Assembly (NCBI RefSeq): GCF_001996165.1
Contig: NZ_MUFP01000017.1
Span: forward strand, 38,043 to 74,469
Source: Salinivibrio proteolyticus
Lineage (GTDB): Bacteria > Pseudomonadota > Gammaproteobacteria > Enterobacterales > Vibrionaceae
Direction of reading: 5' to 3'
Length of the DNA: 36,427 nt
Shown: positions 19,090 to 28,420 of the stretch, piece by piece
Layout of the letters: each line of letters opens with the position of its first letter
How positions within the stretch are numbered: position 1 is the stretch's first letter
Notes under the pieces: generated by a model
What the model was told of the DNA's origin: nothing
Databases searched by the model: none
The model's input: only the letters and a program-made list of their open reading frames with translations
Program-made: the position numbers and the translations under genes

Positions 19090-19791
19090 TTACTTCTGGC
19101 TTAACAGGAAGTTAATCAGCTGGAAGTACTCTTCCGGGGTTTCGACGGTTTTCGGTGTCACGTGATATTTACCGTTCACGATCACCGCAGGCACGCCGCG
19201 TAGGCCGGCTTTTTCAAAAGATTGATCAAATCGTTTGGCCATCGAGTTGGCGGCAAAGCTGTTGTAAGCCGAATCGAACTCTTTGCCATCGACGCCGTTG
19301 TCGACAAACATTTGGCGAACGTCATCTAGCGACTTGGGCGCATTTTGGGCCACATGAATACGGTCAAAAATCACGGGGATCATGGTGTCTTCAACGTTTA
19401 AGACCACGGCGGTTGCATAGGCGCGTGTGACCACTTCACCCATATTGCCGCCCATGAAAGAAACGTGATTTTTTACCACTTTGGCATTGTCAGGCACTTG
19501 TTGCTTCAACTGCTGCACCAGTGGCTCAAATTGGAAGCAGTGCGGACAATAAAACGAGAAGAACTCGGTTACCGTTGGGGTGTCGGTCGCTGCGGTATCT
19601 AGGATTTGATAATCCTCGCCCGCTTTGAAGCGGCCGGGTTTGGCGGCGGGGACGTCGATCGCTTCTGCTGGCTCAGTTTGGGATTGGGTTTGCGTCGTGG
19701 CCTGTTGGCTTGTCGACTCGACGGTTTCAGGCTCAGAGCAGGCCGCAAGGCCGAGTACGAGCAAGATAGGAAGCAGTTTTTTCAGCATCAT
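19090..19791 (-). CDS. dsbA: thiol:disulfide interchange protein DsbA, predicted lipoprotein
   Basis: Disulfide-forming oxidase of the cell envelope. The 233 residues are longer than the usual 200-210. The N-terminus has a lipoprotein signal, MMLKKLLPILLVLGLAAC, with lipobox LAAC and Cys18, followed by a Ser/Thr/Gln/Glu-rich linker (about 19-50) and then the thioredoxin-fold domain. The active site is CPHC at 82-85 in FFSFYCPHCFQFEP, and the DsbA-specific VSFMGGNMGE and RGVPAVIVNGKY (cis-proline loop) are present. Ser at +2 suggests outer-membrane retention under the usual Lol rule. The first ATG is nine bases after ACGGAG. It lies 29 bases downstream of srkA, the usual srkA-dsbA pairing. Confidence 0.93.
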   Translation of the reverse strand: MMLKKLLPILLVLGLAACSEPETVESTSQQATTQTQSQTEPAEAIDVPAAKPGRFKAGEDYQILDTAATDTPTVTEFFSFYCPHCFQFEPLVQQLKQQVPDNAKVVKNHVSFMGGNMGEVVTRAYATAVVLNVEDTMIPVIFDRIHVAQNAPKSLDDVRQMFVDNGVDGKEFDSAYNSFAANSMAKRFDQSFEKAGLRGVPAVIVNGKYHVTPKTVETPEEYFQLINFLLSQK

Positions 19792-19820
19792 TGAATGACT
19801 CTCCGTTATCGGTTGAACGC

Positions 19821-20801
19821 TTACGGGTACAAGGTAAGCGATGGCGCTTGTAAGGCGGCAAGCTGCTCTTTAAAAGCAAGCACCTGACTTTCCCAGTATT
19901 TTGCCTCAGCAAACCAGGGGAATGCACGTGGAAATGCCGGGTCTTGCCAGCGTTTTGCTAACCACGCCATATAGTGCACCATTCTCAGACCACGTAAGGG
20001 CTCGATCAGTTGCAATTGGTCAGCAGGAAATTCACTAAACTCACGATAGCCTTCGGCAAGGGTATCAAGTTGGGCCAGCTGATCGGCACGGCTGCCGTTT
20101 AAAAACAGCCACAGATCTTGAATTGCGGGGCCATTGCGGGTGTCGTCAAAGTCGACAAATAACGGGCCATCGCGCCATAGAATATTGCTCGGATGGCAGT
20201 CGCCGTGCAAACGGATAATCGGCCAGTTGGTATGCCACCTTTCGCTAATGGCATCGATCAGTCGGTCAAGATCGGAGAAAAAGGTCGATTTAATCCCATC
20301 GGGGATCAGGCTCGCATGGGTCAATGCGTGGCGAGGTTGGTAGAGGTGGGTGTCGAGATCAAATCGCGCACGTGCCTGAAAAGGTCGAGCGGCACCGACT
20401 TGGTGAATACGGCCAAGATAGCGGCCAACCGCTTCGAGCTGGTCCCAGTTGTCGACTTCAAAGTTGCGCCCACCCACGCTGGGAAACAATGCAAAACGGT
20501 AGCCGTTGAAATGAAACAAGCTGGTCCCGTCGAGAACGAGTGGGGCGACGACGGGAACCTCCGCGTCGACTAACTCTTGGCAAAACGCATGTTCTTCAAG
20601 TATTTGCTCGTCTGTCCAGCGGGCAGGGCGATAAAACTTCACCACGTAGCGCTTGCCATCATCGGCAACAAATTGATAGACCCGATTCTCGTAGCTATTC
20701 AGTGCAAGTAAACCCGATTGTGGGTAAATCCCTACCGACTCAATGGCATCCAGTTGATGCTCAGGGGTGAGGGCGTGAAAATCAAAGCCAGGTTCAGTCA
20801 T
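19821..20801 (-). CDS. srkA: stress response kinase A (YihE)
   Basis: Cytoplasmic Ser/Thr kinase with an aminoglycoside-phosphotransferase-like fold; in E. coli it is induced by Cpx and counters stress-induced death. The 326 residues show the ATP-lysine region KRYVVKFYRP, the catalytic loop HGDCHPSN at 199-206 (Asp201) and the metal-binding DFDD at 217-220. The N-terminus DFHALTPEHQLDAIESVG and length are typical. It lies directly upstream of dsbA, so the two are probably cotranscribed; no terminator separates them. Confidence 0.95.
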   Translation of the reverse strand: MTEPGFDFHALTPEHQLDAIESVGIYPQSGLLALNSYENRVYQFVADDGKRYVVKFYRPARWTDEQILEEHAFCQELVDAEVPVVAPLVLDGTSLFHFNGYRFALFPSVGGRNFEVDNWDQLEAVGRYLGRIHQVGAARPFQARARFDLDTHLYQPRHALTHASLIPDGIKSTFFSDLDRLIDAISERWHTNWPIIRLHGDCHPSNILWRDGPLFVDFDDTRNGPAIQDLWLFLNGSRADQLAQLDTLAEGYREFSEFPADQLQLIEPLRGLRMVHYMAWLAKRWQDPAFPRAFPWFAEAKYWESQVLAFKEQLAALQAPSLTLYP

Positions 20802-20842
20802 GGTTTGCTACTCATTCAGCACAGAAGTGTCATGGTAACAAA

Positions 20843-20867
20843 TAAAAAGGGCGCTGCATGCGCCCTT
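20843..20867 (-). terminator. terminator of ccoG
   Basis: On the minus strand AAGGGCGC (20867-20860) pairs with GCGCCCTT (20854-20847) around ATGCA and is followed by TTTATT. A second stem (AATCAGC/GCTGATT, 20874-20893) overlaps the ccoG stop. This separates ccoG from srkA. Confidence 0.85.
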
Positions 20868-20891
20868 GTTACCAATCAGCTGGGTGGCTGA

Positions 20892-22319
20892 TTAAAGGTC
20901 TGTAATAAAGCGGCTTTCCGCTTGGACCTCTTTTTGTTTGTCGCCCGATGCACGCTCCATGACAAAAGTGATGTCGGCAATGCGTTGGGTCATCTCGTAG
21001 GTGTCCACGCCTAAACTGATGGGCAGTGAGAACACTTCTCCCGCTTGCACTTTAACGGTTTGTGGACCGTACCATTGCACATCTTTTAGCCCTTTCACCG
21101 AGAGGGTATAGGTTTCATCACTTTGGGTCTTATTGAGGATTTTCAGCGTGTAGGTATTCTCAATCAGTCCTTGATTGTTGACGCGATACAGTTGGTTACG
21201 GTCACGAATGACATCCAATTCCATAGGCATCACGGACATGGCTAAGTAGATAAACATAGCCGTGACAATGGTCATGACGATGCCGTAACCGACCAGTTTG
21301 GGTCGCATAACTGCCGTCTTCTTCCCTTCAAGCTTATGCTCGGTGGTATAGCTTATCAGTCCGCGTTCATAGCCCATACGGTCCATGGTTTGATCACAGG
21401 CATCAATACAGGCACCACAGTTGATACATTCATACTGTAGGCCATCGCGAATATCGATGCCGGTTGGGCAGACTTGAACACATAAATTACAGTCAATACA
21501 GTCACCAAGCCCCAACTCTTTAGGATCTTTTTTACGTGGACGTGGGCCACGTTTTTCGCCCCGTTCGACATCATAGCCGACAATAAAAGTGTCTTTGTCG
21601 AACATGGCGGATTGGAAACGTGCATAGGGACACATATGGATACACATAATCGAGCGCATCCAACCCGCATTTCCGTAAGTACAGGCGGCAAAGAAAATCA
21701 CCCAAAAACCGACCCAGAAACTGGTATCGAAGGTGACTAAGTCCACCGCCAACTCGCGCATGGGGACAAAATAGCCGACAAAGGTCATGCCCGTAATTAA
21801 GGAGACTGCCCACCATGCCGCGTGTTTCGCAGTTTTGCGTACGGCCAGATCGGGCGTCATTTTTAATGAGTCTTGCTTACGACGCTTGTTGGCAGCACCT
21901 TCGAGCTTTTCTTCAAACCAGATAAACAGGAAGGTCCATACAGTTTGCGGGCAAAGGTATCCGCACCAGACGCGGCCGAGGAAGGTGGTAATAAAAAAGA
22001 GTCCGAACGCCCCAAGCATCAACAAAGCTGCCAATAAGGTCAGATCTTGTGGCCAAAGTGTGGTGCCAAAAAAGGTGAACTTCTGGTTGCCGATATCGAG
22101 CAAAATCGCTTGGCGCCCTTGATACGGGATCCAAGGAATAGCAAGAAACAGCACCATGAAAAACCAGCCCATGTAGCGGCGCATTTTTTGGTAATAGCCT
22201 TTTACCGCGCGCACATAAATGCGATTGCTTGGATTAAAGCGATCGTCAGCCCCTTTATGGGTCTTCGGATTGTATTCTTTTGCGGTCACGTCTTTGACGT
22301 CTATCTTTTCGTTGCTCAT
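20892..22319 (-). CDS. ccoG: cytochrome c oxidase accessory protein CcoG (RdxA/FixG family)
   Basis: Membrane iron-sulfur protein that serves in copper delivery to and assembly of cbb3-type cytochrome oxidase. The 475 residues have membrane segments near 50-65, 95-115, 170-187, 200-213 and 343-365, a WCGYLCPQTVW motif at 118-128, and two [4Fe-4S] ferredoxin motifs, CIDCNLCVQVCP (274-285) and CINCGACIDACD (298-309). A C-terminal Ig-like periplasmic domain follows. The ccoNOPQ oxidase genes are not beside it; here it sits between yihD and srkA with its own terminator. Confidence 0.95.
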   Translation of the reverse strand: MSNEKIDVKDVTAKEYNPKTHKGADDRFNPSNRIYVRAVKGYYQKMRRYMGWFFMVLFLAIPWIPYQGRQAILLDIGNQKFTFFGTTLWPQDLTLLAALLMLGAFGLFFITTFLGRVWCGYLCPQTVWTFLFIWFEEKLEGAANKRRKQDSLKMTPDLAVRKTAKHAAWWAVSLITGMTFVGYFVPMRELAVDLVTFDTSFWVGFWVIFFAACTYGNAGWMRSIMCIHMCPYARFQSAMFDKDTFIVGYDVERGEKRGPRPRKKDPKELGLGDCIDCNLCVQVCPTGIDIRDGLQYECINCGACIDACDQTMDRMGYERGLISYTTEHKLEGKKTAVMRPKLVGYGIVMTIVTAMFIYLAMSVMPMELDVIRDRNQLYRVNNQGLIENTYTLKILNKTQSDETYTLSVKGLKDVQWYGPQTVKVQAGEVFSLPISLGVDTYEMTQRIADITFVMERASGDKQKEVQAESRFITDL

Positions 22320-22389
22320 GACATTGGCTTTCCTTGGGATGTCGAGGCCTTGGTACGTTGCCAGACCCTGTTTATCGTTGTGACGCGTG

Positions 22390-22395
22390 ATTATA
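22390..22395 (-). promoter_or_regulatory. possible ccoG -10 element
   Basis: TATAAT on the minus strand, about 70 bases before the ccoG start. No convincing -35 lies at 16-18 bases, so activation by a regulator is possible. The remaining 188-base gap to yihD shows no other gene. Confidence 0.35.
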
Positions 22396-22507
22396 GCGTA
22401 GCCAGATTCGCGAATACTCTATCAGTGTCATAGTTTGCGAAACAGTCACAAACTAGAACAATTCCAGCTATAACAGCGCACTATGTGTGCTCCCTGCCTC
22501 ATTCCGC

Positions 22508-22774
22508 TTAAGATTGGATACCACGAGCACGCAAGATAGCGGCTTTGAAGTCCTCTTCGCTGTCTTTTGCCAAGCCGGGAATGGGGGCAGTTTTATCTTC
22601 TAGTCGCATTTTGAGTTGATAGATCAAGGTGTCGTCCGAGATGTTATCCAGCCCGTCTTGATGGCCAGCCTCTTGGGCAATGACAGTGAGCATCTCGACC
22701 AGTGAGCACTCTGGCGTTTTCTGCCACGACTGATTTAACAGCTCGAGCAGTTCATTGATGCGATGGCAATTCAT
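22508..22774 (-). CDS. yihD: YihD family protein (DUF1040)
   Basis: A small soluble protein of unknown function, 88 residues. It matches E. coli YihD as I recall it over its whole length, including the N-terminal CxRINELLELL-type start and the conserved end IPGLAKDSEEDFKAAILRARG. AAAGGA lies a few bases before the ATG. In E. coli yihD is next to srkA-dsbA; here ccoG lies between them. No catalytic motif is visible and no function is claimed. Confidence 0.9.
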   Translation of the reverse strand: MNCHRINELLELLNQSWQKTPECSLVEMLTVIAQEAGHQDGLDNISDDTLIYQLKMRLEDKTAPIPGLAKDSEEDFKAAILRARGIQS

Positions 22775-22868
22775 AGGTGTCCTTTATGTGTGGCACGTAA
22801 AAAACACCATTTTGCCCGAGCGTATTGGGCTGAAACTTAGCCAAGATCAAATAAGGCGCAGGTGAGGA

Positions 22869-23900
22869 TTAATTTATCGGCATCACGCGATTGCGGCCGA
22901 GTTTCTTAGCGCTGTATAAGTGCTTGTCAGCACGATGAATGAGATCTGACGCAGACTCACCCGTTTCATTATCGTACTCTGCAACGCCAATCGATACCGT
23001 GATATGGTCGAGCGTGTTGCCTCGGCGTCTGTCTTTGATAATCATCCGGTCGATAGCGGTGCGTATCGTTTCAGCAATCCGCTTGGCGCCATTGAGACGT
23101 TTTTGCGGGATGAGCAAAGCAAACTCTTCGCCGCCATAACGAAAGGCTTGGATGCCATCACGACAGTAATCGCTGAGGCGCTTGGCCACTTGTTTTAGCA
23201 CAGTATCGCCAATCACATGACCATAGGTGTCGTTGAGCTTTTTAAAGTGGTCAAGGTCAATCATGGCGAGGCAAAAAGGCGGAGTGAGATTGCTGTCGAT
23301 ATAGGCGGCGAGTTCTCGGTCGAAGGCGCGGCGGTTTAATAGGCCGGTTAAGCCATCATGCGTGGCTTGCTCTGTCATTTCTGCCAGCGTCTGTTTGAGC
23401 TGAGAGATCTCTTGCTGCGCATCACTGAGCTGGTGCTTGAAGTAGCGGGTCGACTGGGTGAGCGATTGGGAGTCTTTAACCACGTTACGCACGACCGCGA
23501 TGGTCTCATCGATAGACAAGCCTTCATCTTCCACCCGCGCAAGCTGTTCGAAGGTGCGATCTAACACACTCTGGAAGGCATCGGTGTCTTGCAACGTATC
23601 CGACATCGAGTGGCTCATCTCGGTCATCATCGACTCGAGGCTTTGCTTGAGAGCGCTCATGTCTTGGCTGTGTTTATCGGCGACGTGTTTTTGGTAGAGC
23701 ATGTCACTTTGCAGCGGACTGCAGGTGCCATGATGCGTGAGCGTGTCGTCCACATCCGCATTGAGTTGAGGATCGGTATCCGCGACATAGGTGTACCACA
23801 ATGCGTAGTTGGTAGGGGTGGTGGGCACCTTGTATTTCATCATTAACGGCACGGCTTTCTTTAGAAAACCGGTCGATTGTTGAAACTGATCATCCGACAT
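22869..23900 (-). CDS. diguanylate cyclase (GGDEF domain) with a Vibrio-type N-terminal domain
   Basis: Predicted enzyme making cyclic di-GMP from two GTP. The 343 residues have no transmembrane segment. The N-terminal part (1-165) begins FLKKAVPLMMKYKVPTTPTNY and is rich in predicted helix, with a coiled-coil stretch near 135-175 before the domain. The GGDEF domain starts near THDGLTGLLNRRAF and has the active-site motif GGEEF at 256-260, as well as IDLDHFKKLNDTYGH. The usual inhibitory RxxD site is RDGI here, so product inhibition is probably absent. It is a single-gene unit between yihD and trkA; the ribosome site is weak (GGGAG about 14 bases upstream). Confidence 0.92.
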   Translation of the reverse strand: MSDDQFQQSTGFLKKAVPLMMKYKVPTTPTNYALWYTYVADTDPQLNADVDDTLTHHGTCSPLQSDMLYQKHVADKHSQDMSALKQSLESMMTEMSHSMSDTLQDTDAFQSVLDRTFEQLARVEDEGLSIDETIAVVRNVVKDSQSLTQSTRYFKHQLSDAQQEISQLKQTLAEMTEQATHDGLTGLLNRRAFDRELAAYIDSNLTPPFCLAMIDLDHFKKLNDTYGHVIGDTVLKQVAKRLSDYCRDGIQAFRYGGEEFALLIPQKRLNGAKRIAETIRTAIDRMIIKDRRRGNTLDHITVSIGVAEYDNETGESASDLIHRADKHLYSAKKLGRNRVMPIN

Positions 23901-24004
23901 GGCTACGTTGATACTCCCTGTCCGGTCGGGGGCCGAAAAAACACGTTATTATCAGTGTATACCCAAATTTAGGGCGCTGGCAGTGCGCGAGCCAAAAGTG
24001 TGTA

Positions 24005-24029
24005 CCTGTAGGCCAGATTGGCCTACAGG
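24005..24029 (-). other. strong hairpin after trkA, possible terminator
   Basis: CCTGTAGGCCA and TGGCCTACAGG form a perfect 11-bp stem with a three-base loop, nine bases past the trkA stop. The following minus-strand sequence (TACACACTTTT) has only a delayed T run, so it may be a weak terminator or an mRNA-stabilising stem. Confidence 0.6.
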
Positions 24030-24037
24030 GCATTGAT

Positions 24038-25414
24038 TTAGAGAAAGAAAGGACTGGGCTGGAACAGGCGCTCTACGTCTGGAATGTATTTTTTATCGAC
24101 CAAGAACATCACCACATGGTCGTCTTGTTGGATCACGGTTTTATCGTGTGCAATCAAGACTTCTTCGCCACGTACCACTGCCCCGATGGTGGTGCCGGGG
24201 GGCAGTTTGATATCGCCAATCTCACGGCCCACGACTTTGGATGTTGCAGCATCACCATGAGCGATGGCCTCGATGGCTTCGGCCGCGCCACGCCGTAGCG
24301 ATGACACATTGACGATGTCACCACGACGAACGTGGGTTAGCAGGGCAGAGATAGTCGCTTGTTGAGGAGAGATGGCAATATCGATCGCGCCGCCTTGTAC
24401 CAAGTCGACATACGCACCGCGTTGAATCAGCACCATGACTTTCTTTGCCCCAAGGCGTTTGGCCAACATGGCAGACATGATGTTCGCTTCATCTTCATTG
24501 GTCACCGCGATAAAGACATCGATTTGGTCAATGTGCTCTTCGCTCAACAGCTCTTGATCGGAGGCATCGCCACAAAATACCGTGGTATCTTCCAGCAACT
24601 CAGATAGGTGTTCGGCTCGGGCAGGATCGCGCTCGATAAGCTTAACGCTGTATTGGCGTTCAAGTGCCATGGCTAGGCCAGCCCCGATATTCCCGCCCCC
24701 GACAATCATGATCCGTTTGTAGGGTTTTTCGAGGCGTTGCAATTCACTCATCACGGAGCGAATGTGGTTACTGGCGGCGACAAAAAACACTTCGTCATCG
24801 GCTTCGATAATGGTGGTGCCTTGCGGGCGAATGGGGCGATCGCGACGGAAGATAGCGGCAACACGGGTATCGACGTGCGGCATATGCTCACGCAGTGCCG
24901 ACAAAGCCTTTCCGACAAGCGGGCCGCCGTAATACGCTTTGACGGCGACTAAGCCCACTTTGTTATCGGCAAAACCGACCACCTGCAGCGCCCCTGGATA
25001 TTCAATGAGGCGGCGAATGTAGCGGGTAACGAGCTCTTCGGGCGCAATTAAATGATCGACCGGACAGGCCTCGCGATTAAACAGCTGATCTTTGACTGCC
25101 AAGTACTCTGGGCTGCGGATCCGGGCGACACGGTTAGGTGTATTAAATCGGGTATACGCAACCTGACAAGCAATCATATTGGTCTCGTCAGAATTGGTGA
25201 CCGCAACTAACATATCAGCATCTTGTGCGCCAGCTTCTTGCAGCGTTGAGGGATGGCTGGCATAGCCTTGCACCACGCGCAGATCGTATTTGTCTTGCAA
25301 GTCACGCAGTCGTTCAGGCGCACAATCGACAATGGTGATGTCGTTGTTTTCACCCACCAAGTTTTCTGCCAAGGTGCCGCCGACTTGTCCGGCGCCCAAG
25401 ATGATGATTTTCAT
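24038..25414 (-). CDS. trkA: Trk potassium uptake protein TrkA
   Basis: Peripheral NAD(H)/ATP-binding subunit that gates the Trk potassium channel (TrkH) at the inner membrane. The 458 residues form two tandem RCK halves: the first Rossmann motif is [15 protein letters not shown] (residues about 5-19) and the second is [14 protein letters not shown] near residue 235; each is followed by an RCK-C domain. GGGAGAG precedes the ATG. It is the last gene of def-fmt-rsmB-trkA, 25 bases after rsmB, the same order as in E. coli. trkH is not in the window. Confidence 0.96.
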   Translation of the reverse strand: MKIIILGAGQVGGTLAENLVGENNDITIVDCAPERLRDLQDKYDLRVVQGYASHPSTLQEAGAQDADMLVAVTNSDETNMIACQVAYTRFNTPNRVARIRSPEYLAVKDQLFNREACPVDHLIAPEELVTRYIRRLIEYPGALQVVGFADNKVGLVAVKAYYGGPLVGKALSALREHMPHVDTRVAAIFRRDRPIRPQGTTIIEADDEVFFVAASNHIRSVMSELQRLEKPYKRIMIVGGGNIGAGLAMALERQYSVKLIERDPARAEHLSELLEDTTVFCGDASDQELLSEEHIDQIDVFIAVTNEDEANIMSAMLAKRLGAKKVMVLIQRGAYVDLVQGGAIDIAISPQQATISALLTHVRRGDIVNVSSLRRGAAEAIEAIAHGDAATSKVVGREIGDIKLPPGTTIGAVVRGEEVLIAHDKTVIQQDDHVVMFLVDKKYIPDVERLFQPSPFFL

Positions 25415-25439
25415 GTTATTAACTCTCCCTGCTTGGCAC

Positions 25440-26723
25440 TTAGGTCAGTGACTTTTCCAAGCATGCGTAGTAAAAGCCGTCCATGTCTTGCTCGCCGGGT
25501 AAAACCTGACGTCCCGGTACTTCTGACGTGCCGGTGCGTAAGTTGGCATCTGGTGTACGGGCGAGAAAATCACGGATTTGATGGCGATTTTCATCAGGTA
25601 AAACAGAACAGGTTGCATACACAAGAGTACCGCCCGGCTTAAGCTGCTGCCACATTGCATCCAAGATTGCCGCTTGGAGCGTGACGAGGGCGGCAATGTC
25701 GCTATCACGGCGTAACCATTTGATGTCGGGGTGGCGACGGATCACACCGGTTGCCGAACAGGGTGCATCCAGCAAAATACGGTCAAATGCGGGACCTGAA
25801 TGCCAAGCGCTGGGTTCGCGAGCATCGGCTTGTTTCACCGTGGCATTAAGCCCCAGTCGAGCAAGGTTCTCTTTGACGCGGCTCAATCTTTGCGCATCGG
25901 CATCAATCGCGGTCACGTGTGCGCTCGGTTGGTGCTCTAAGATATGACAGGTTTTTCCGCCCGGTGCCGCACAGCAATCAAGAATCGTCTCGTTTGCTTG
26001 CGGGGTCAGGTAGTCGACCGCGAGCTGGGCAGCGGCGTCTTGGACGGATACCCAACCTTGGTCAAACCCAGGTAAGCGCGAGACATCGCAAGGCTTGGTT
26101 AGTTTGATTGCATCGCCAGCCTCAACGAAGCACTCTCCATCAATGCCCGCTTCTTTGAGTAGTGCAAGATAGGTATCAGGGCGATGGTACTGACGATTAA
26201 CCCGCAGCCACATGGGCGCTTTTTGATGGTTGGCCGCGACAATCGCTTGCCATTGCTCGGGATAGGCTTCTTGTAACCGCTTGAGTAGCCAACTGGGGTG
26301 GCAAAACTCGCCGGCGGCATTGGCGGTACTGGTTTCATCTAACGCGGTTTGCTCGCGTTGATATTGACGTAAGATGGCATTGATCAACCCACGAAGTTGA
26401 GGGCGCTTGAGTGTTTGGGTGGCGTTCACGGTTTCAGCCACTGCTGCATGCGCTGGGATGCGCATATAACCTAATTGATACAAGCCGACCAGAATGAGGT
26501 GATGGAAGACACGTTGTTTGCCTTTCAGTGGCTTATCCATCAAGGATTGCACGATTTGCTCAAGGCGTGGCAACCAACGTAAGGTGCCATAACACATCTC
26601 TTGTAATAAGGCCGCATCACGCGGTGCGATACGTTGCTGGGCTAAAGGCAGTTGTTGTGACAGGGACTGACCCTGATCGACAACTTGATACAGAACGCGG
26701 GCAGCCGCGGCTCTTACATTCAT
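25440..26723 (-). CDS. rsmB: 16S rRNA (cytosine967-C5)-methyltransferase
   Basis: SAM-dependent methyltransferase for C967 of 16S rRNA. The start at 26723 ([15 protein letters not shown]) gives 427 residues, near the E. coli 429; the open frame upstream is not supported by homology. An N-terminal NusB-like domain is followed by the SAM-binding [14 protein letters not shown], the motif [23 protein letters not shown] and the motif [11 protein letters not shown] with its catalytic cysteine. A ribosome site (TAGGTAA) lies close upstream. A terminator separates it from fmt, so its supply of mRNA may depend on readthrough or an internal promoter. Confidence 0.95.
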   Translation of the reverse strand: MNVRAAAARVLYQVVDQGQSLSQQLPLAQQRIAPRDAALLQEMCYGTLRWLPRLEQIVQSLMDKPLKGKQRVFHHLILVGLYQLGYMRIPAHAAVAETVNATQTLKRPQLRGLINAILRQYQREQTALDETSTANAAGEFCHPSWLLKRLQEAYPEQWQAIVAANHQKAPMWLRVNRQYHRPDTYLALLKEAGIDGECFVEAGDAIKLTKPCDVSRLPGFDQGWVSVQDAAAQLAVDYLTPQANETILDCCAAPGGKTCHILEHQPSAHVTAIDADAQRLSRVKENLARLGLNATVKQADAREPSAWHSGPAFDRILLDAPCSATGVIRRHPDIKWLRRDSDIAALVTLQAAILDAMWQQLKPGGTLVYATCSVLPDENRHQIRDFLARTPDANLRTGTSEVPGRQVLPGEQDMDGFYYACLEKSLT

Positions 26724-26783
26724 GCTGTTACCTACATTGCAGCCAAGTGGCGAGTCGTATGCCACCAAGGGGCGTTAACCAAT

Positions 26784-26808
26784 AAAAAAGGCCAGTGGAC
26801 TGGCCTTT
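26784..26808 (-). terminator. terminator between fmt and rsmB
   Basis: On the minus strand AAAGGCCAG (26808-26800) pairs with CTGGCCTTT (26795-26787) around TCCA, then TTTTTTATT follows. A smaller stem ACACGG/CCGTGT (26820-26835) lies just after the fmt stop. Confidence 0.88.
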
Positions 26809-26838
26809 GAATGACGATGACACGGGAAACCGTGTTCA

Positions 26839-27783
26839 TTATAGCTGTGTACCAATCTCAAACCATTCACGGCGCGCGTTGAGCAGCTCATGGGCTTGCA
26901 TGGCTTTTTTACCGGGAGGCTGAAGCTGTGTTAGCTGGAGTACACCTTTGCCGGTAGCAACCTGAATACCGTGCTTGTCGGTATTGATCACCGTGCCTGG
27001 TGTGGCCTCGACATCAATGTCGAGCACATTGGCCTGCCAGACTTTGATATTTTGCTCTCCCAAGGTGAAGTAGCTGACTGGACGTGGATTAAAGGCGCGA
27101 ATGCAGCGTCCGATAAACGCAGCATCTTGTGTCCAATCAATTTTGGCTTCTTGCTTGGTCAGCTTCTCGGCATAGTTGGCTTTGGCATCGTTTTGTGGCT
27201 CGGCAAGAATAATGCCGTTGGCCATGTCATTGAGACAATCAATCAAGGCTTGGGGCCCCAATTCTGCCAAACGCGTATACAAGCTGGCACTGGTATCGGT
27301 TTCTTCGATAGGCAGCGTGGCGATTTTTAGCATATCACCGGTATCAAGGCCTTCGTCCATCTGCATGATGGTGACACCGGTTTCGGTATCTCCTGCCCAT
27401 ACGGCACGCTCTATCGGCGCGGCGCCGCGCCAACGTGGCAAGATAGAACCGTGGACATTCACACAGCCCAAACGAGGTGTATCCAATACCGCTTTGGGCA
27501 GAATCAGCCCGTAAGCGACCACCACCATCACGTCGACGTTCAAGGCAGCCAGTTCCGCTTGTGCTTGTTCATCACGCAACGTGCGGGGTTGATACACGGG
27601 TAAGTCATGCTCAAGCGCGAGCTTTTTCACTGGGCTTGCCGTGAGCTTCTTGCCTCGGCCTGCCGGTTTATCTTCGCGGCTATAAACCGCAATCACCTCA
27701 TGCTCGCTGTTGAGCAGGGCCTGCAAATGGCGCGCGGCAAAATCCGGCGTGCCCGCAAATACAATACGCAGCGGTGTACTCAA
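26839..27783 (-). CDS. fmt: methionyl-tRNA formyltransferase
   Basis: Formylates initiator Met-tRNA with 10-formyltetrahydrofolate. The 314 residues show [19 protein letters not shown], the catalytic [20 protein letters not shown] and GLDTGDML segments, and the C-terminal RNA-binding domain ([26 protein letters not shown]). The start codon is TTG: no ATG or GTG fits, and the N-terminus (M)[14 protein letters not shown] aligns with known Fmt starts. GAGGTCAC precedes it. It lies seven bases after def. Confidence 0.96.
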   Translation of the reverse strand: MSTPLRIVFAGTPDFAARHLQALLNSEHEVIAVYSREDKPAGRGKKLTASPVKKLALEHDLPVYQPRTLRDEQAQAELAALNVDVMVVVAYGLILPKAVLDTPRLGCVNVHGSILPRWRGAAPIERAVWAGDTETGVTIMQMDEGLDTGDMLKIATLPIEETDTSASLYTRLAELGPQALIDCLNDMANGIILAEPQNDAKANYAEKLTKQEAKIDWTQDAAFIGRCIRAFNPRPVSYFTLGEQNIKVWQANVLDIDVEATPGTVINTDKHGIQVATGKGVLQLTQLQPPGKKAMQAHELLNARREWFEIGTQL

Positions 27784-27790
27784 AGTGACC

Positions 27791-28303
27791 TCAGCTTGCT
27801 TTTTGGTTAGCGCGTTTGATTTTTTCCATCTTCTGCTTGATGCGTTGACGCTTCAATGGCGAGAGGTAGTCAACAAACAACTTACCTTCCAAATGGTCGA
27901 GCTCATGCTGGACACAAATGGCCAACAGGTCGTCAGCATCAAACTGAAATGGATTGCCGTCGCGGTCTAACGCTTTCACAGTCACTTCGGCAGCACGTGG
28001 CACCAAGGCACGGGAACCCGGTACGGACAGGCAGCCTTCTTCGATACCGTCTTCGCCACGTTTTTCGATGATCTCTGGGTTAATTAACACCATAGGGTCA
28101 TCACGGGTTTCAGATATATCGATCACCACGATACGTTGGTGAAAATCCACCTGGGTCGCGGCGAGACCAATACCGTCTTCGTCGTACATGGTCTCGAGCA
28201 TGTCGTCGACCATTTTTTGGATCTCAGGCGTCACTGCTTCGACCGGCTTGGCGACGGTGCGAAGACGCTCATCTGGGAATGTTAATACGTTCAATAAAGC
28301 CAT
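27791..28303 (-). CDS. def: peptide deformylase
   Basis: Metalloenzyme that removes the formyl group from new proteins. The 170 residues contain the three family motifs: [15 protein letters not shown] (metal-binding cysteine) and HELDHLEG (two metal-binding histidines and the catalytic glutamate). It is the first gene of def-fmt-rsmB-trkA and runs divergently from the LysM gene. The ribosome site is weak (CATAATGAGAC-like region, no clear AGGA), and the start is chosen by homology ([15 protein letters not shown]). Confidence 0.97.
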   Translation of the reverse strand: MALLNVLTFPDERLRTVAKPVEAVTPEIQKMVDDMLETMYDEDGIGLAATQVDFHQRIVVIDISETRDDPMVLINPEIIEKRGEDGIEEGCLSVPGSRALVPRAAEVTVKALDRDGNPFQFDADDLLAICVQHELDHLEGKLFVDYLSPLKRQRIKQKMEKIKRANQKAS

Positions 28304-28356
28304 AACGTCTCATAAAAATTGAACTGTGCCGAAAGCGGCACGGGGTAATTGGGTTA

Positions 28357-28398
28357 ATTCTAGACATTTTGACAGCCAATTGACAGCATCAGCATCAT
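28357..28398. promoter_or_regulatory. possible divergent promoters between def and the LysM gene
   Basis: For def (minus strand) TAGAAT at 28362-28357 is a good -10 with a poor -35. For the LysM gene (plus strand) TTGACA at 28369-28374 is an ideal -35, with CATCAT at 28393-28398 as an 18-base-spaced -10. TTGACAGC is repeated at 28380. These are readings by eye. Confidence 0.35.
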
Positions 28399-28420
28399 CC
28401 GTCTGGTGAGGAAGACATTG

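Noticed and set aside
22434-22452. CRP- or FNR-like site upstream of ccoG (TTTGCGA-N5-TCACAAA)
   Set aside because: The half-sites are separated by five bases where CRP needs six, one half has a mismatch, and the FNR core TTGAT-N4-ATCAA is not present.
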